Below, in pieces: positions 7,709 through 15,560 of a stretch of 17,062 nucleotides of DNA. The DNA lies in assembly GCA_031257735.1 (NCBI GenBank), contig JAIROC010000055.1:1-17062 (forward strand). The letters run 5' to 3'. The stretch comes from Bacteroidales bacterium. GTDB lineage: Bacteria > Bacteroidota > Bacteroidia > Bacteroidales > WCHB1-69. Positions within the stretch are counted from its first letter, which is position 1, and each line of letters starts with the position of its first letter. The notes below the pieces were generated by a model that saw only the letters and a program-made list of their open reading frames with translations, searched no databases and was not told the origin of the DNA. Position numbers and translations under genes: made by a program.

Positions 7709-8248
7709 ATGAGTAACCCAATAAAATTCAGTCAAGTAGAAGAAAAGATATTGACAATAAGAGGTGAGAAAGTAATCTTAGACAGCGATGTAGCTGTGTT
7801 ATATGGAGTTGAAACAAGGGATATAAATAAATCTGTTAAAAATAATCCTGACAAATTTCCAGAAGGATATATTTTTGAGCTTGACGATAAAGAATTTACA
7901 AATTTGCGGTGGAAAAATTCCACCACAAATTTAGCGAAAACACGCGTTTTGCCCAAAGCCTTTACCGAAAAAGGGTTGTACATGCTTGCAACAATACTAA
8001 AAAGTCCGCAAGCCACCGAAACAACAATCGCTATCGTAGAAGCATTTGCCAAATTAAGAGACCTTGCCCGAATTGTTGCGAAAATTTCGGAAACAACAGA
8101 AGAAACGGAAAAGAAATCATTAATGCAGAAAAGTAGTGAAATCATCGACGAAATACTCGGAGATGATTTGAAAACAACCGAAACAGAAACATGTATTGAA
8201 GTAGACCTCATCCTCATGAAATTTAAACATACAACCAAAAGAAAATAG
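7709..8248 (+). CDS. ORF6N-domain protein
   Basis: 179 residues. The N-terminal 95 or so residues are a typical ORF6N domain: KILTIRGEKVILDSDVAVLYGVETRDINKSVKNNPDKFPEGYIFELDDKEF, then RVLPKAFTEKGLYMLATILKSPQA. The domain was first described in phage and baculovirus proteins together with KilA-N and is thought to bind DNA. The C-terminal part is a helical, charged region ending in ILMKFKHTTKRK, as in full-length Bacteroidota homologues, so the protein seems complete. Such genes are common and scattered in this phylum and are often of phage origin; a precise cellular role is not known. It sits alone between the tRNA gene and rsmG. The ATG follows A-rich sequence with no Shine-Dalgarno and no clear TAnnTTTG box. 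Confidence 0.88.
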   Translation: MSNPIKFSQVEEKILTIRGEKVILDSDVAVLYGVETRDINKSVKNNPDKFPEGYIFELDDKEFTNLRWKNSTTNLAKTRVLPKAFTEKGLYMLATILKSPQATETTIAIVEAFAKLRDLARIVAKISETTEETEKKSLMQKSSEIIDEILGDDLKTTETETCIEVDLILMKFKHTTKRK

Positions 8249-8367
8249 TGGTAATCGACTTATTAGCCTTAATCGGAATTTTGGCAAGGGGGGCTTATCA
8301 GACAAATCCTAAAAATTTACTGTAGTTTACAAAAATAAATAAAGATTAAATTATAAATATTCTCCTT

Positions 8368-8997
8368 ATGGATATTCTCCTTGATTATTTTCCTACGCTT
8401 ACCGATAGACAAATTCAACAGATAAAACGTCTTCAAGAATTATATTCTTTTTGGAATAAACAGATTAATGTAATTTCCAGAAAAGATATATGTAATTTAT
8501 ATCTCCATCATGTTTTACATTCGTTAAGCATCGCAAAACTAATTCTCTTTAAAGATCAAACTTCTATTCTGGATGTTGGTAGTGGAGGTGGTTTTCCCGG
8601 TATTCCTTTAGCGATATTGTTTCCCTGTGTGAATTTTCATTTAGTGGATACTATTGGAAGGAAAATAAAGGTGATACAAGCTATTGCAAAAGAATTGGAG
8701 CTTTCTAACGTGAAAAGCACACAAATTCATGCAGAACAATTGAATGATAAATATGATTTTATTCTTGGTCGTTCTGTTTCTACTTTACCTATTTTTTATA
8801 ATTGGGTAAAGAAAATAGTTTCTCCTGACAGTACTCATGATTTTGCAAATGGAATTTTATATTTGAAGGGTGGAGATATTTGGGATGAAATAAAAAAAAT
8901 TCCTCGTCAAGTTGTTGCTTATCCTATCCATACATGGTTTGAAGAAGAGTATTTTTCGGAAAAATATATTATTCATGTCTCTGTTTTTATAAAATAG
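8368..8997 (+). CDS. rsmG: 16S rRNA (guanine-527-N7)-methyltransferase
   Basis: 209 residues, full length for RsmG/GidB, which uses S-adenosylmethionine to methylate G527 of 16S rRNA in the 530 loop of the small subunit; loss causes low-level streptomycin resistance in several bacteria. The SAM-binding glycine motif LDVGSGGGFPGIPL is at residues 68-81, the acidic ribose-binding strand HLVDTIGRKIKVIQ at 91-104, and the family motif GRSVSTL at 134-140. N-terminal LYSFWNKQINVISRKD is also typical. The start ATG lies in a 15 bp duplication (ATATTCTCCTT before and after the ATG), but only this ATG gives the family's normal N-terminus. It faces the LOG gene convergently across the repeat array. Confidence 0.95.
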   Translation: MDILLDYFPTLTDRQIQQIKRLQELYSFWNKQINVISRKDICNLYLHHVLHSLSIAKLILFKDQTSILDVGSGGGFPGIPLAILFPCVNFHLVDTIGRKIKVIQAIAKELELSNVKSTQIHAEQLNDKYDFILGRSVSTLPIFYNWVKKIVSPDSTHDFANGILYLKGGDIWDEIKKIPRQVVAYPIHTWFEEEYFSEKYIIHVSVFIK

Positions 8998-9205
8998 TAA
9001 ACAGGTGAATAAGTAGATAGATTATTTGCTATACCCCCGTTTATTATTTTAATTTCAAACAGCATCTAAACATGTTCGGACGGATTTAGATTTTTTTCAA
9101 TGTCAGTCAGAGAATTTTCAAAACGAATTGGGCATTAGTATTTATTGGCAAAGAATAGTTCCAATTTCATAATGCGTAATTTGGGTCTAATCAAAAATAA
9201 CTGCT

Positions 9206-9788
9206 TCGTCAAATAAAATCACTGTCTCTGTCGATAAAATTACTGTCTCTGTAAAAAATAATATTACATCGTTCGGCAAAAAAGCTGTTTCCGTTAGCAG
9301 TGAAACTACATCGTTCGGCAAAGAAGCTGTTTCCGTTAGCAGGGAAACTGTATCTGTCGGCAAAAAGGCTGTTTCTGTTAGCAGTGAAACTGTATCTTTC
9401 AGTTCGGCGGTTCTATCTGTCGGTTTTGGAAATGCCTCTGTCGGCAAAGGAATTTACTTCTGTTAGCAGTGAATTTGTATCTGTTGGCAAAGAAATTGCC
9501 TCTGTCGGCAAGGAATTTACCTCTGTTAGCAGTGGAAATTGTATCTGTTGGCAAGGAATTTACCTCTGTTAGCAGTGGAAATTGTATCTGTTGGCAAAGA
9601 ATTTACCTCTGTTAGCAGTGGAAATTGTATCTGTTGGCAAAGAAATTGCCTCTGTTCGCAGTGAAATTGTATCTGTCGGCAAAGGAATTGCTTCTGTTGG
9701 CAAAGAAATTTTCTCTGTTGGTAGCGCTAATTCATCTTTCCGCAATACAGATACCTTTGTCGGAAAAAAATTACATATCTTATCCTAA
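9206..9788 (+). pseudogene. Degenerate array of about 27 heptad-coding 21 bp repeats (former repeat protein)
   Basis: Twenty-seven units of 21 bp (four are 22 bp) run without gaps. They largely alternate between TCTGTTGGCAAAGAAATTGCC (SVGKEIA) and TCTGTTAGCAGTGAAATTGTA (SVSSEIV). Hydrophobic residues at positions 2 and 6 of each heptad give the 4-3 spacing of a coiled coil. Single-base insertions in the units starting at about 9437, 9522, 9565 and 9608 break the frame. Removing them restores one frame of 194 codons from 9206 to the TAA at 9786-9788. There is an in-frame TAA at 9188-9190 just before the array and no start codon, so the N-terminus is gone. The last units diverge (SSFRNTDTFVGKKLHILS), as expected at a true C-terminus. 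I do not recognise the family. A stalk or fibre protein is a guess from the heptads. Confidence 0.6.
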
Positions 9789-9947
9789 TAAGGATTAACA
9801 GAATAGGTTAAATCTTTTTTGAAGCGTTATTATTTTTTTGTTGATTTTCACCTTCCAATATTTTTTCCAATATATTATCCCTACGAGACTTTTGATTGTT
9901 ATGACATTGATTGGATATTATAATTAACTATGCTGCTTAACGCTTCG

Positions 9948-10532
9948 CTACAGGTCATAATTGGCGCTGCTTTTACGGGTCATAATTATTTTCTGGACTA
10001 ATGCAGCAGGATTGGTATCGTCAATAAGTATGTTTCGGTGAACGGGATACAAAAAACCATCTTCTTGCATACGGTCTAATTGACAGAAAAGAGGATCATA
10101 AAAATGATTTGTATTCAATATGGCAACGGTTTTGCTTTGTAATCCTAACTGTGAGTAGACTGCTACTTCAAATAGTTCATCCATTGTTCCATAACCTCCG
10201 GGAAGAATGATAAAAGCATCGGAGAGTTCCGCCATTTTTTCTTTTCGTTCGCCCATGGAACGAACGATAATCATTTCTGTAATATTATTATGAGCAACTT
10301 CATTCCTGTCAAAAAAGCAAGGCAAAACACCTGTAACTGTTCCGCCGTATTGTAATACAGCATCGGCAACCGTCCGCATCAAACCTATTCCCCCACCTCC
10401 ATATATTAAGTTTATATCTTCCAATGCCAATAATTTACCTAATTCTTTAGCTGCTTCTTCATACGCAGGAATGTTCCCGATACATGAACCACAAAATACG
10501 CTAACACGTCTTATCGAGTCTTGTTTATTCAT
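9948..10532 (-). CDS. LOG family protein (cytokinin riboside 5'-monophosphate phosphoribohydrolase type)
   Basis: 194 residues, full length for the family. The Rossmann-type fold starts with VSVFCGSCIG, followed by LIYGGGGIGLM at 42-52, the catalytic Arg/Lys region SMGERKEKM at 92-100 and the signature PGGYGTMDELFE at 111-122. Family members cleave the N-glycosidic bond of nucleoside 5'-monophosphates, releasing a base (cytokinin or adenine) and ribose 5-phosphate; some were earlier misannotated as lysine decarboxylases. In a bacterium without plant contact, AMP or modified-nucleotide salvage is the likelier role. It stands alone, behind the rpsA terminator, so it needs its own promoter, which I could not place. 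The direct repeat GGTCATAATT spans the last codons (9953-9962 and 9979-9988). Confidence 0.92.
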   Translation of the reverse strand: MNKQDSIRRVSVFCGSCIGNIPAYEEAAKELGKLLALEDINLIYGGGGIGLMRTVADAVLQYGGTVTGVLPCFFDRNEVAHNNITEMIIVRSMGERKEKMAELSDAFIILPGGYGTMDELFEVAVYSQLGLQSKTVAILNTNHFYDPLFCQLDRMQEDGFLYPVHRNILIDDTNPAALVQKIIMTRKSSANYDL

Positions 10533-10686
10533 ATTTATTAAAGTCTACAAAATGTTTTTTCTCAATATCTTTCGATAGTGATTAATTGTATTTTTCATTC
10601 TTTGAAGGATTTTACTTATGTATCTTCATGAGCATTTTATTTTATCTCTTATATCATTTGTCAGTAAGGGGAAACAAAACGCTTGT

Positions 10687-10719
10687 AAAAAAGGGACAGG
10701 AAATAAATTTTCCTATCCC
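10687..10719 (-). terminator. Intrinsic terminator of rpsA
   Basis: On the minus strand GGGATAGGAAA, a 5 nt loop (ATTTA) and TTTCCTGTCCC form an 11 bp stem with a single T-G wobble. Six T residues follow directly. It lies 42 bases after the rpsA stop codon. This is the clearest terminator in the window. Confidence 0.88.
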
Positions 10720-10760
10720 TTCATGAATGACCAGAAATACATTCAAGAATACAAACTAAA

Positions 10761-13214
10761 TCAATCTTTTTTATCTTCTTTTTTTGCGCGTTTTTTCTTT
10801 GGTTTTTCTGCTACAGTATCATCTTCAGGAGTTGCATCTATATCTAATGCTAATTCATTTTCCGATGATTTTTTCTTTGCTTCTTTTTTAGCGCGCGTTT
10901 TTTTTGTTTTTTCTTCTGCAACTTCTTTCTCTTGTTCCTGGTTTTGGAAAATTTCTGTCGTTTCAGCTTTTGCTTCTGTTTCTGCTGTTACTTCTGCTTC
11001 AGCTTTTACTTCTGTTTCAGCTTCAGCTTCAACTTTTGTTTCTGTTTCTGTTTCCGTTTCTGTTTCAGCTATTTTTGTTTGAGCAATTTCTTCTTCCACG
11101 ATTTCATTTTCTTTCAGTTCCAAGTCTGCTTTTAGATTAATCAAGGCATCCAAGTCGCCTAATGTTGATTTTTCTATATTATCAGAAATTCTTTTTGATG
11201 CTTTAGATATTTCTTTTGCGTGCTTTTTCTCTTTTTCTTCGGAAGCTTCTCTTTCTGCATCTCTCATATCTTGCCATATTTTGGAGTGAGAGATAACAAT
11301 TCTTTTGTTTTCTTTGGAAAAATCCAGAATTTTAAAGTCTTCCGTTTCACCATTTTTGATAATCGTTCCGTCTTCACGTTGCAATCCTCTGGTGAATACA
11401 AATCCTTCAACACCTTGTAGATGTACCATAGCGCCTTTTTCGTTTTGATTTGACACAGTTCCTTGATGAATACTACCTATCGTATAAACCGTTTCAAAAA
11501 TATCCCATGGATTTTCTTCCAATTGTTTATGACCTAAACTTAAGCGTCGATTTTCCACATCTGTTTCCAAGATAATAACATCTATCTGTTCTCCCACTTT
11601 GGTAAATTCTGCAGGATGTTTTATTTTCTTTGACCATGACAAGTCAGAAATATGAATTAATCCGTCAACGCCTTCTTCTAATTCAACAAAGATACCAAAG
11701 TTAGTAAAGTTTCGAACGATAGCCGAATGTCGAGAATTAATAGGATATTTTTCAGCGATTGTTATCCATGGATCAGGAATTAACTGTTTAATACCTAAAG
11801 ACATTTTTCGTTCTTCACGGTCTAATGTCAAAATAACGGCATCTACTGTTTGTCCTATATTGAGAAAATCCTGTGCAGTACGTAAATGTTGAGACCAAGA
11901 CATTTCCGATACGTGAATTAATCCTTCAACGCCTTGCAACACTTCGATAAATGCGCCATAATCTGCCAAAACAACTACTTTACCACTTACCTTATCTCCT
12001 ACTTTCAATTCAGAATCTAAAGCATCCCATGGATGAGGTGTTAATTGTTTTAATCCTAAAGCAATTCGTTTTTTCCCTTCGTCAAAGTCAAGGATAACAA
12101 CATTAATCTTTTGGTCTAATTCGAGAACTTCCTTTGGATCAGTTATTCGTCCCCAAGAAAGGTCGGTAATATGGATTAATCCATCAACGCCTCCCAAGTC
12201 AATGAAAGCGCCGTAATTGGTGATATTCTTAACAATACCTTCCAATACCTGTCCTTTTTCCAGACCAGCCATAATTTCCAAACGTTGAGCTTCCAATTCA
12301 GATTCGATAAGCGCTTTGTGCGATACGACAACATTTTTAAATTCGTGATTTATTTTTACGATTTTAAATTCCATCGTTTTGTTGACAAATACATCATAAT
12401 CTCGAATTGGTTTTACATCTATTTGTGATCCCGGCAAAAAAGCTTCAATTCCAAATACATCAACAATAAGGCCTCCTTTTGTTTTGGACTTTATATTTCC
12501 TGTAATAACTTCATCATGATCGTATGCAGCGTTAACGCGTTCCCATGATTTTAACAATTGAGCTTTTTTATGCGACAATAAAAGCTGACCCATAGCGTCT
12601 TCCTGACTTTCCACATAGACTTCTATTTTATCGCCAATATTCAGGTCTGTCAAATAGCGCAATTCATTAGCAGGTATGATACCGTCTGATTTAAAACCTA
12701 TGTTTACAACAACTTCACGAGCATTTTTTGCAACAATAGTTCCTTCCACAACTTCCTGTTCTACTATTGCACTAAATGTTTGGCTGTAGATATCTTCCAT
12801 TTGTTTATGTTCTGTTTCGGAATAGATTTGTTTAGCTTTACCAAGCTCATCCCAATTAAAGTCGTCCGTATTGGGTATTATCGTTGACTTGGGTTTTCCG
12901 ACATATCTGTGTTTTGTTGGTTCTGCAGTATCAGTATCTTCTTGTTTGTCTTCTTCTTCTGCTGCTGCTTCTGCTTCTGCTTCTGCTGTTTTCTCTTCTT
13001 CAGTAGTTTGAACAAGTTCCGGCAATTGATTTTCTTCAATTACTGTTGTTTCTTCTAAATCAGAAACATTTTCTATCGTTTGCGTTTCTTCTATTGTTTG
13101 TTGTGTTTCTTCGATGGGTTGTGTTTCTTCCATCGGTTGTTGTACTTCTTCGATGGGTTGTATTTCTTCCATCGGTTGTTGATTTTCATCAAGATGATTT
13201 AATTCTTCCGTCAT
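10761..13214 (-). CDS. rpsA: 30S ribosomal protein S1 with extended acidic N-terminus and basic/acidic C-terminal tail
   Basis: 817 residues from the ATG at 13214 (MTEELNHLDENQ); an in-frame TTG six codons upstream is less likely. Six S1 (OB-fold) domains lie at about 155-215, 234-300, 322-388, 407-475, 494-562 and 579-643. The central ones are classical (NYGAFIDLGGVDGLIHITDLSWG, DYGAFIEVLQGVEGLIHVSEMSW). S1 binds mRNA on the 30S platform and helps unfold it for initiation, which should matter in a phylum that makes little use of Shine-Dalgarno pairing. Bacteroidota S1 is usually about 600 residues. Here roughly 105 residues of Glu/Gln/Pro/Thr-rich sequence precede the core, including 13-residue repeats (PMEETQPIEETQQ). 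About 170 residues follow it, with ETETETET and EAEAETEVKAEAE runs, then Lys-rich KKTRAKKEAKKK and KPKKKRAKKEDKK. The leader holds a hairpin and a strong -7 box. Confidence 0.95.
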   Translation of the reverse strand: MTEELNHLDENQQPMEEIQPIEEVQQPMEETQPIEETQQTIEETQTIENVSDLEETTVIEENQLPELVQTTEEEKTAEAEAEAAAEEEDKQEDTDTAEPTKHRYVGKPKSTIIPNTDDFNWDELGKAKQIYSETEHKQMEDIYSQTFSAIVEQEVVEGTIVAKNAREVVVNIGFKSDGIIPANELRYLTDLNIGDKIEVYVESQEDAMGQLLLSHKKAQLLKSWERVNAAYDHDEVITGNIKSKTKGGLIVDVFGIEAFLPGSQIDVKPIRDYDVFVNKTMEFKIVKINHEFKNVVVSHKALIESELEAQRLEIMAGLEKGQVLEGIVKNITNYGAFIDLGGVDGLIHITDLSWGRITDPKEVLELDQKINVVILDFDEGKKRIALGLKQLTPHPWDALDSELKVGDKVSGKVVVLADYGAFIEVLQGVEGLIHVSEMSWSQHLRTAQDFLNIGQTVDAVILTLDREERKMSLGIKQLIPDPWITIAEKYPINSRHSAIVRNFTNFGIFVELEEGVDGLIHISDLSWSKKIKHPAEFTKVGEQIDVIILETDVENRRLSLGHKQLEENPWDIFETVYTIGSIHQGTVSNQNEKGAMVHLQGVEGFVFTRGLQREDGTIIKNGETEDFKILDFSKENKRIVISHSKIWQDMRDAEREASEEKEKKHAKEISKASKRISDNIEKSTLGDLDALINLKADLELKENEIVEEEIAQTKIAETETETETETKVEAEAETEVKAEAEVTAETEAKAETTEIFQNQEQEKEVAEEKTKKTRAKKEAKKKSSENELALDIDATPEDDTVAEKPKKKRAKKEDKKD
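13065..13172 (-). repeat. 39 bp coding tandem repeats in the rpsA 5' end
   Basis: The segment codes for three imperfect 13-residue units (MEEIQPIEEVQQP, MEETQPIEETQQT, IEETQTIENV). Repeats at the DNA level (CTTCCATCGGTTGTTG recurring) show recent tandem duplication. They account for part of the extra length of this S1 and are likely to vary between strains. Confidence 0.7.
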
Positions 13215-13282
13215 TTCTTTTTTATTGTACAAAAATGTACATAACTTCTGTTGGTTAATAAATTGAGGTTTACTAAATAAGA

Positions 13283-13308
13283 CTATCCAAAGAGCCTCTT
13301 TCAGATAG
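13283..13308 (-). promoter_or_regulatory. Hairpin in the rpsA 5' leader
   Basis: On the minus strand CTATC-TG-AAAGA-GGC-TCTTT-G-GATAG folds into two 5 bp stems separated by a small internal loop, with a GGC apical loop. It starts practically at the predicted first nucleotide of the transcript, about 70 bases before the ATG. It may stabilise the mRNA end or serve as a binding site for S1 autoregulation; the function is inference. Confidence 0.5.
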
Positions 13309-13312
13309 GCCG

Positions 13313-13320
13313 CAAAGATA
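13313..13320 (-). promoter_or_regulatory. -7 promoter box for rpsA
   Basis: TATCTTTG on the minus strand is a perfect TAnnTTTG element, 98 bases upstream of the rpsA ATG, preceded by an A/T-rich tract (nine A residues). No clean TTTG -33 box at standard spacing. Confidence 0.6.
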
Positions 13321-13415
13321 CAATTTTTTTTTCAATTATTACTACTATTATATCTTTCTTTTTTTTTCAACAAGATTAACGTTTGCCAGATAAAACATAT
13401 AATACAGATTATCTG

Positions 13416-14549
13416 TTATAAAGCATCCAAGATGGATAAGATTTCCGTACTTTTCCCAGAAAATCCTTTGTTGTACACATTAGATAATATAACAATGAGT
13501 GTTTTGTCTGATGGTCTTTTCAGGAACAGGCTATTGTTTCCGTTCCATAATCCACCATGATACACAAGTGTATTTCCATAGTTATCACAAGATAAACGCC
13601 AGCCATATCCATAGTTATTGCAGTTGGATTTATCGGCATTTTGCGGAGAGAATGCCATTTGTAAGTTTTCTCTACTTATTATTTTTCCCTCGTACAAGGC
13701 ATTATCCCACAGATATAAATCATGAGTTGTAGTAAAAATGCCTTTATCGCCCAAGATGCTTGACAAAAAATCCCGTTCATAATGTTTTAAATTATTTTTA
13801 TGACCGATAGTATAGCCTCCTGCTTGATTTTTTCCGTAGTAATAGAAATAGCTTTCTTTCATTCCTATCGGCTCAAAAATAAACCGAGTGATAAATTCAG
13901 AAAATAACATTCCCGTAATACGCTCAACAATGCTCGCCAATATAGCATAACCCGTATTACTGTATTCAAAACTTTTATCAGGAACTTCCAAGATTTGAGG
14001 TTGATAAACAATCATCATATTTATCAAACTGTCGTTGGTCATAAAATAGTTTTTATTCTTGTGATATATTTCTGCAAACTTGAAATAATCGGGCAAACCC
14101 GAACGATGACACAACAATTGATGTATCGTTATTCCTTTGTAAGGAAAATTCGGCAGAAATTTTTGAATACTGTCAGTTAGTTGCAATTTGTTCTGTTCAT
14201 ACAACATCAAAATAGCAATAGCCGTAAACTGTTTTGAACCCGAAGCTATTTCAAATTGAGATGATTTATTTAAGAGCTTTTTAGCGGGATAGTCTGCATA
14301 GCCTGAAAAGTTACTATAGAGTATTTTGTTTTGTTTTCCAATCAATAAACTTCCATTGAATTGTTTTTTTTTCGACATGTTTTTGAAAACACTGTCTATT
14401 TGTTTTGTTTTCATGATCATGGAAACACTGTCGAAGAAATTATTTATCTCAACAAAATCAGATGTATGATTTTGCGCAATGATAATCTTGGTTGAAAATA
14501 ACCCAATTACATACAACAAAATGAATAATCTATCTATCTTTTTGATCAT
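13416..14549 (-). CDS. Serine hydrolase of the beta-lactamase (class C / penicillin-binding protein-like) family, exported
   Basis: 377 residues. An N-terminal hydrophobic segment (LFILLYVIGLFSTKIIIA, about residues 7-25) is a signal peptide or anchor, so it acts in the periplasm or at the membrane. The active-site motifs are complete: SxxK at 103-106 (SGSK), YSN at 196-198, and HGG at 331-333 in the place of the KTG box. This is the pattern of AmpC-like esterases, D-aminopeptidases and low-activity penicillin-binding proteins rather than of a true KTG beta-lactamase, so antibiotic resistance should not be inferred. The substrate is unknown. The ATG is 21 bases after the pfkA stop codon, making it the last gene of the DUF4783-nadC-pfkA operon. 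A small hairpin (ACAGA-TAA-TCTGT, 13404-13416) at the stop codon is too weak for a confident terminator. Confidence 0.88.
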   Translation of the reverse strand: MIKKIDRLFILLYVIGLFSTKIIIAQNHTSDFVEINNFFDSVSMIMKTKQIDSVFKNMSKKKQFNGSLLIGKQNKILYSNFSGYADYPAKKLLNKSSQFEIASGSKQFTAIAILMLYEQNKLQLTDSIQKFLPNFPYKGITIHQLLCHRSGLPDYFKFAEIYHKNKNYFMTNDSLINMMIVYQPQILEVPDKSFEYSNTGYAILASIVERITGMLFSEFITRFIFEPIGMKESYFYYYGKNQAGGYTIGHKNNLKHYERDFLSSILGDKGIFTTTHDLYLWDNALYEGKIISRENLQMAFSPQNADKSNCNNYGYGWRLSCDNYGNTLVYHGGLWNGNNSLFLKRPSDKTLIVILSNVYNKGFSGKSTEILSILDAL

Positions 14550-14570
14550 TTTTACTTTCGTCCCTGCCTG

Positions 14571-15554
14571 TTAATCTGTGGGAGTGTAAGTTCCAATGCT
14601 TTCGGCTATTCTTAAAAATTCGGCATCGGCACATTTATGGAGTTTAATGGCAGTTGTAAAAGGCTCATAACGCATTTTTCCATATAATCGTCCAATCATA
14701 ATTCCTTTTTCTCCTGTAATTAAGGCATGCACTGCTTCGACGCCTAATTCGCTGGCAAGTATTCTATCGCGAGCGCTTGGACTGCCGCCTCTTTGAATAT
14801 AACCCAAAACGGATACCCGTATATCAAACTGAGAAAATTCCACTTTCATTTTTTCTGCAATTGCCATTGTTCCTTCTTTGACGCCTTCAGCAACCATAAT
14901 GACGCTTGATTTATTCTGACGCGCACGTTCAGCAAGAAAATGTCGGGTCTTTTCCAATTGATTTTTCTGTTCAGGTATCAAAATAATATCTGCTCCACAT
15001 GCCAATCCGCTATTCATGGCAATAAATCCTGATTCATGTCCCATAACTTCAACAAAGAAAATACGATTGTGAGAACTTCCTGTATCACGGATTTTATCAA
15101 CCGCACTTACTATTGTATTCAAACAGGTATCATATCCTATTGTATACTCAGTTCCATATATGTCATTATCAATAGTGCCCGGTATGCCGACAATAGGGAT
15201 ATCATATTCTTTTGCCAATTCATTTGCGCCTCTAAATGTGCCATCTCCACCTATTACCACCAAAGCGTCAATCTCTTCCTTTTTCAGATTTTCTATTCCT
15301 TTTTTACGACCTTCAACATTTCTAAATTCAGGACAACGTGCAGACCTTAGTATTGTACCGCCTGTTTGTATGATGCCTCTCACACTTTGACCTGTTAAGG
15401 GATTAAATTCCCCATTTAATAACCCTTGATAACCAGCCATAATCCCTACAACAGAAATCTCATTGAGTATTGCTGTTCTTGTAACCGCCCGTATTGCAGC
15501 GTTCATTCCCGGAGCATCTCCGCCCGAAGTTAATATTCCAATTTTTTTTATCAT
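14571..15554 (-). CDS. pfkA: ATP-dependent 6-phosphofructokinase
   Basis: 327 residues, normal for bacterial group I phosphofructokinase, which makes fructose 1,6-bisphosphate from fructose 6-phosphate and ATP in glycolysis. GILTSGGDAPGMNAAIR at 6-22 is the ATP site; GGDGT at 102-106 and PGTIDND at 125-131 (catalytic Asp) have Gly where pyrophosphate-dependent enzymes have Asp and Lys, so ATP is the predicted donor. QRGGSPSARDR follows in the C-terminal part. One oddity: the motif normally written VEVMGR is VEVMGH here (His173), at the position of an arginine that contacts the fructose 6-phosphate phosphate across the subunit interface in the Escherichia coli and Geobacillus enzymes. Everything else is intact. 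It starts 6 bases after nadC. Confidence 0.95.
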   Translation of the reverse strand: MIKKIGILTSGGDAPGMNAAIRAVTRTAILNEISVVGIMAGYQGLLNGEFNPLTGQSVRGIIQTGGTILRSARCPEFRNVEGRKKGIENLKKEEIDALVVIGGDGTFRGANELAKEYDIPIVGIPGTIDNDIYGTEYTIGYDTCLNTIVSAVDKIRDTGSSHNRIFFVEVMGHESGFIAMNSGLACGADIILIPEQKNQLEKTRHFLAERARQNKSSVIMVAEGVKEGTMAIAEKMKVEFSQFDIRVSVLGYIQRGGSPSARDRILASELGVEAVHALITGEKGIMIGRLYGKMRYEPFTTAIKLHKCADAEFLRIAESIGTYTPTD

Positions 15555-15560
15555 ATATTA

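Noticed and set aside
7732..8238. 168-codon minus-strand frame opposite the ORF6N gene
   Set aside because: It is the antisense of a well-recognised domain and has no similarity of its own.
9130..9183. Imperfect inverted repeat (AATTGGGCATTA / TAATGCGTAATT) as the rsmG terminator
   Set aside because: The arms are about 30 bases apart with a mismatch, no T tract follows, and it lies over 130 bases after the gene.
9187..9447. Minus-strand open frame through the 21 bp repeats
   Set aside because: Because the unit is a multiple of three, several frames stay open by chance. The plus-strand frame gives the regular heptads and a plausible end; the minus frame covers only part of the array.
9206..9788. 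CRISPR array
   Set aside because: Units are adjacent 21-22 bp repeats without unique spacers, and alternate between two related sequences. It is a coding-type minisatellite.
10618..11082. Plus-strand frames of phenylalanine/serine-rich sequence opposite the rpsA 3' end
   Set aside because: They are shadows of the low-complexity Glu/Thr/Ala codons of S1; no start signals or domains.
13215..13232. TTG at 13232 as the rpsA start
   Set aside because: The ATG six codons downstream is a normal start, and the six extra residues (YNKKE region) look like an untranslated leader.
13404..13416. Terminator hairpin at the end of the serine hydrolase gene
   Set aside because: ACAGA-TAA-TCTGT is only 5 A/T-rich pairs and lacks a proper T tract directly after it.
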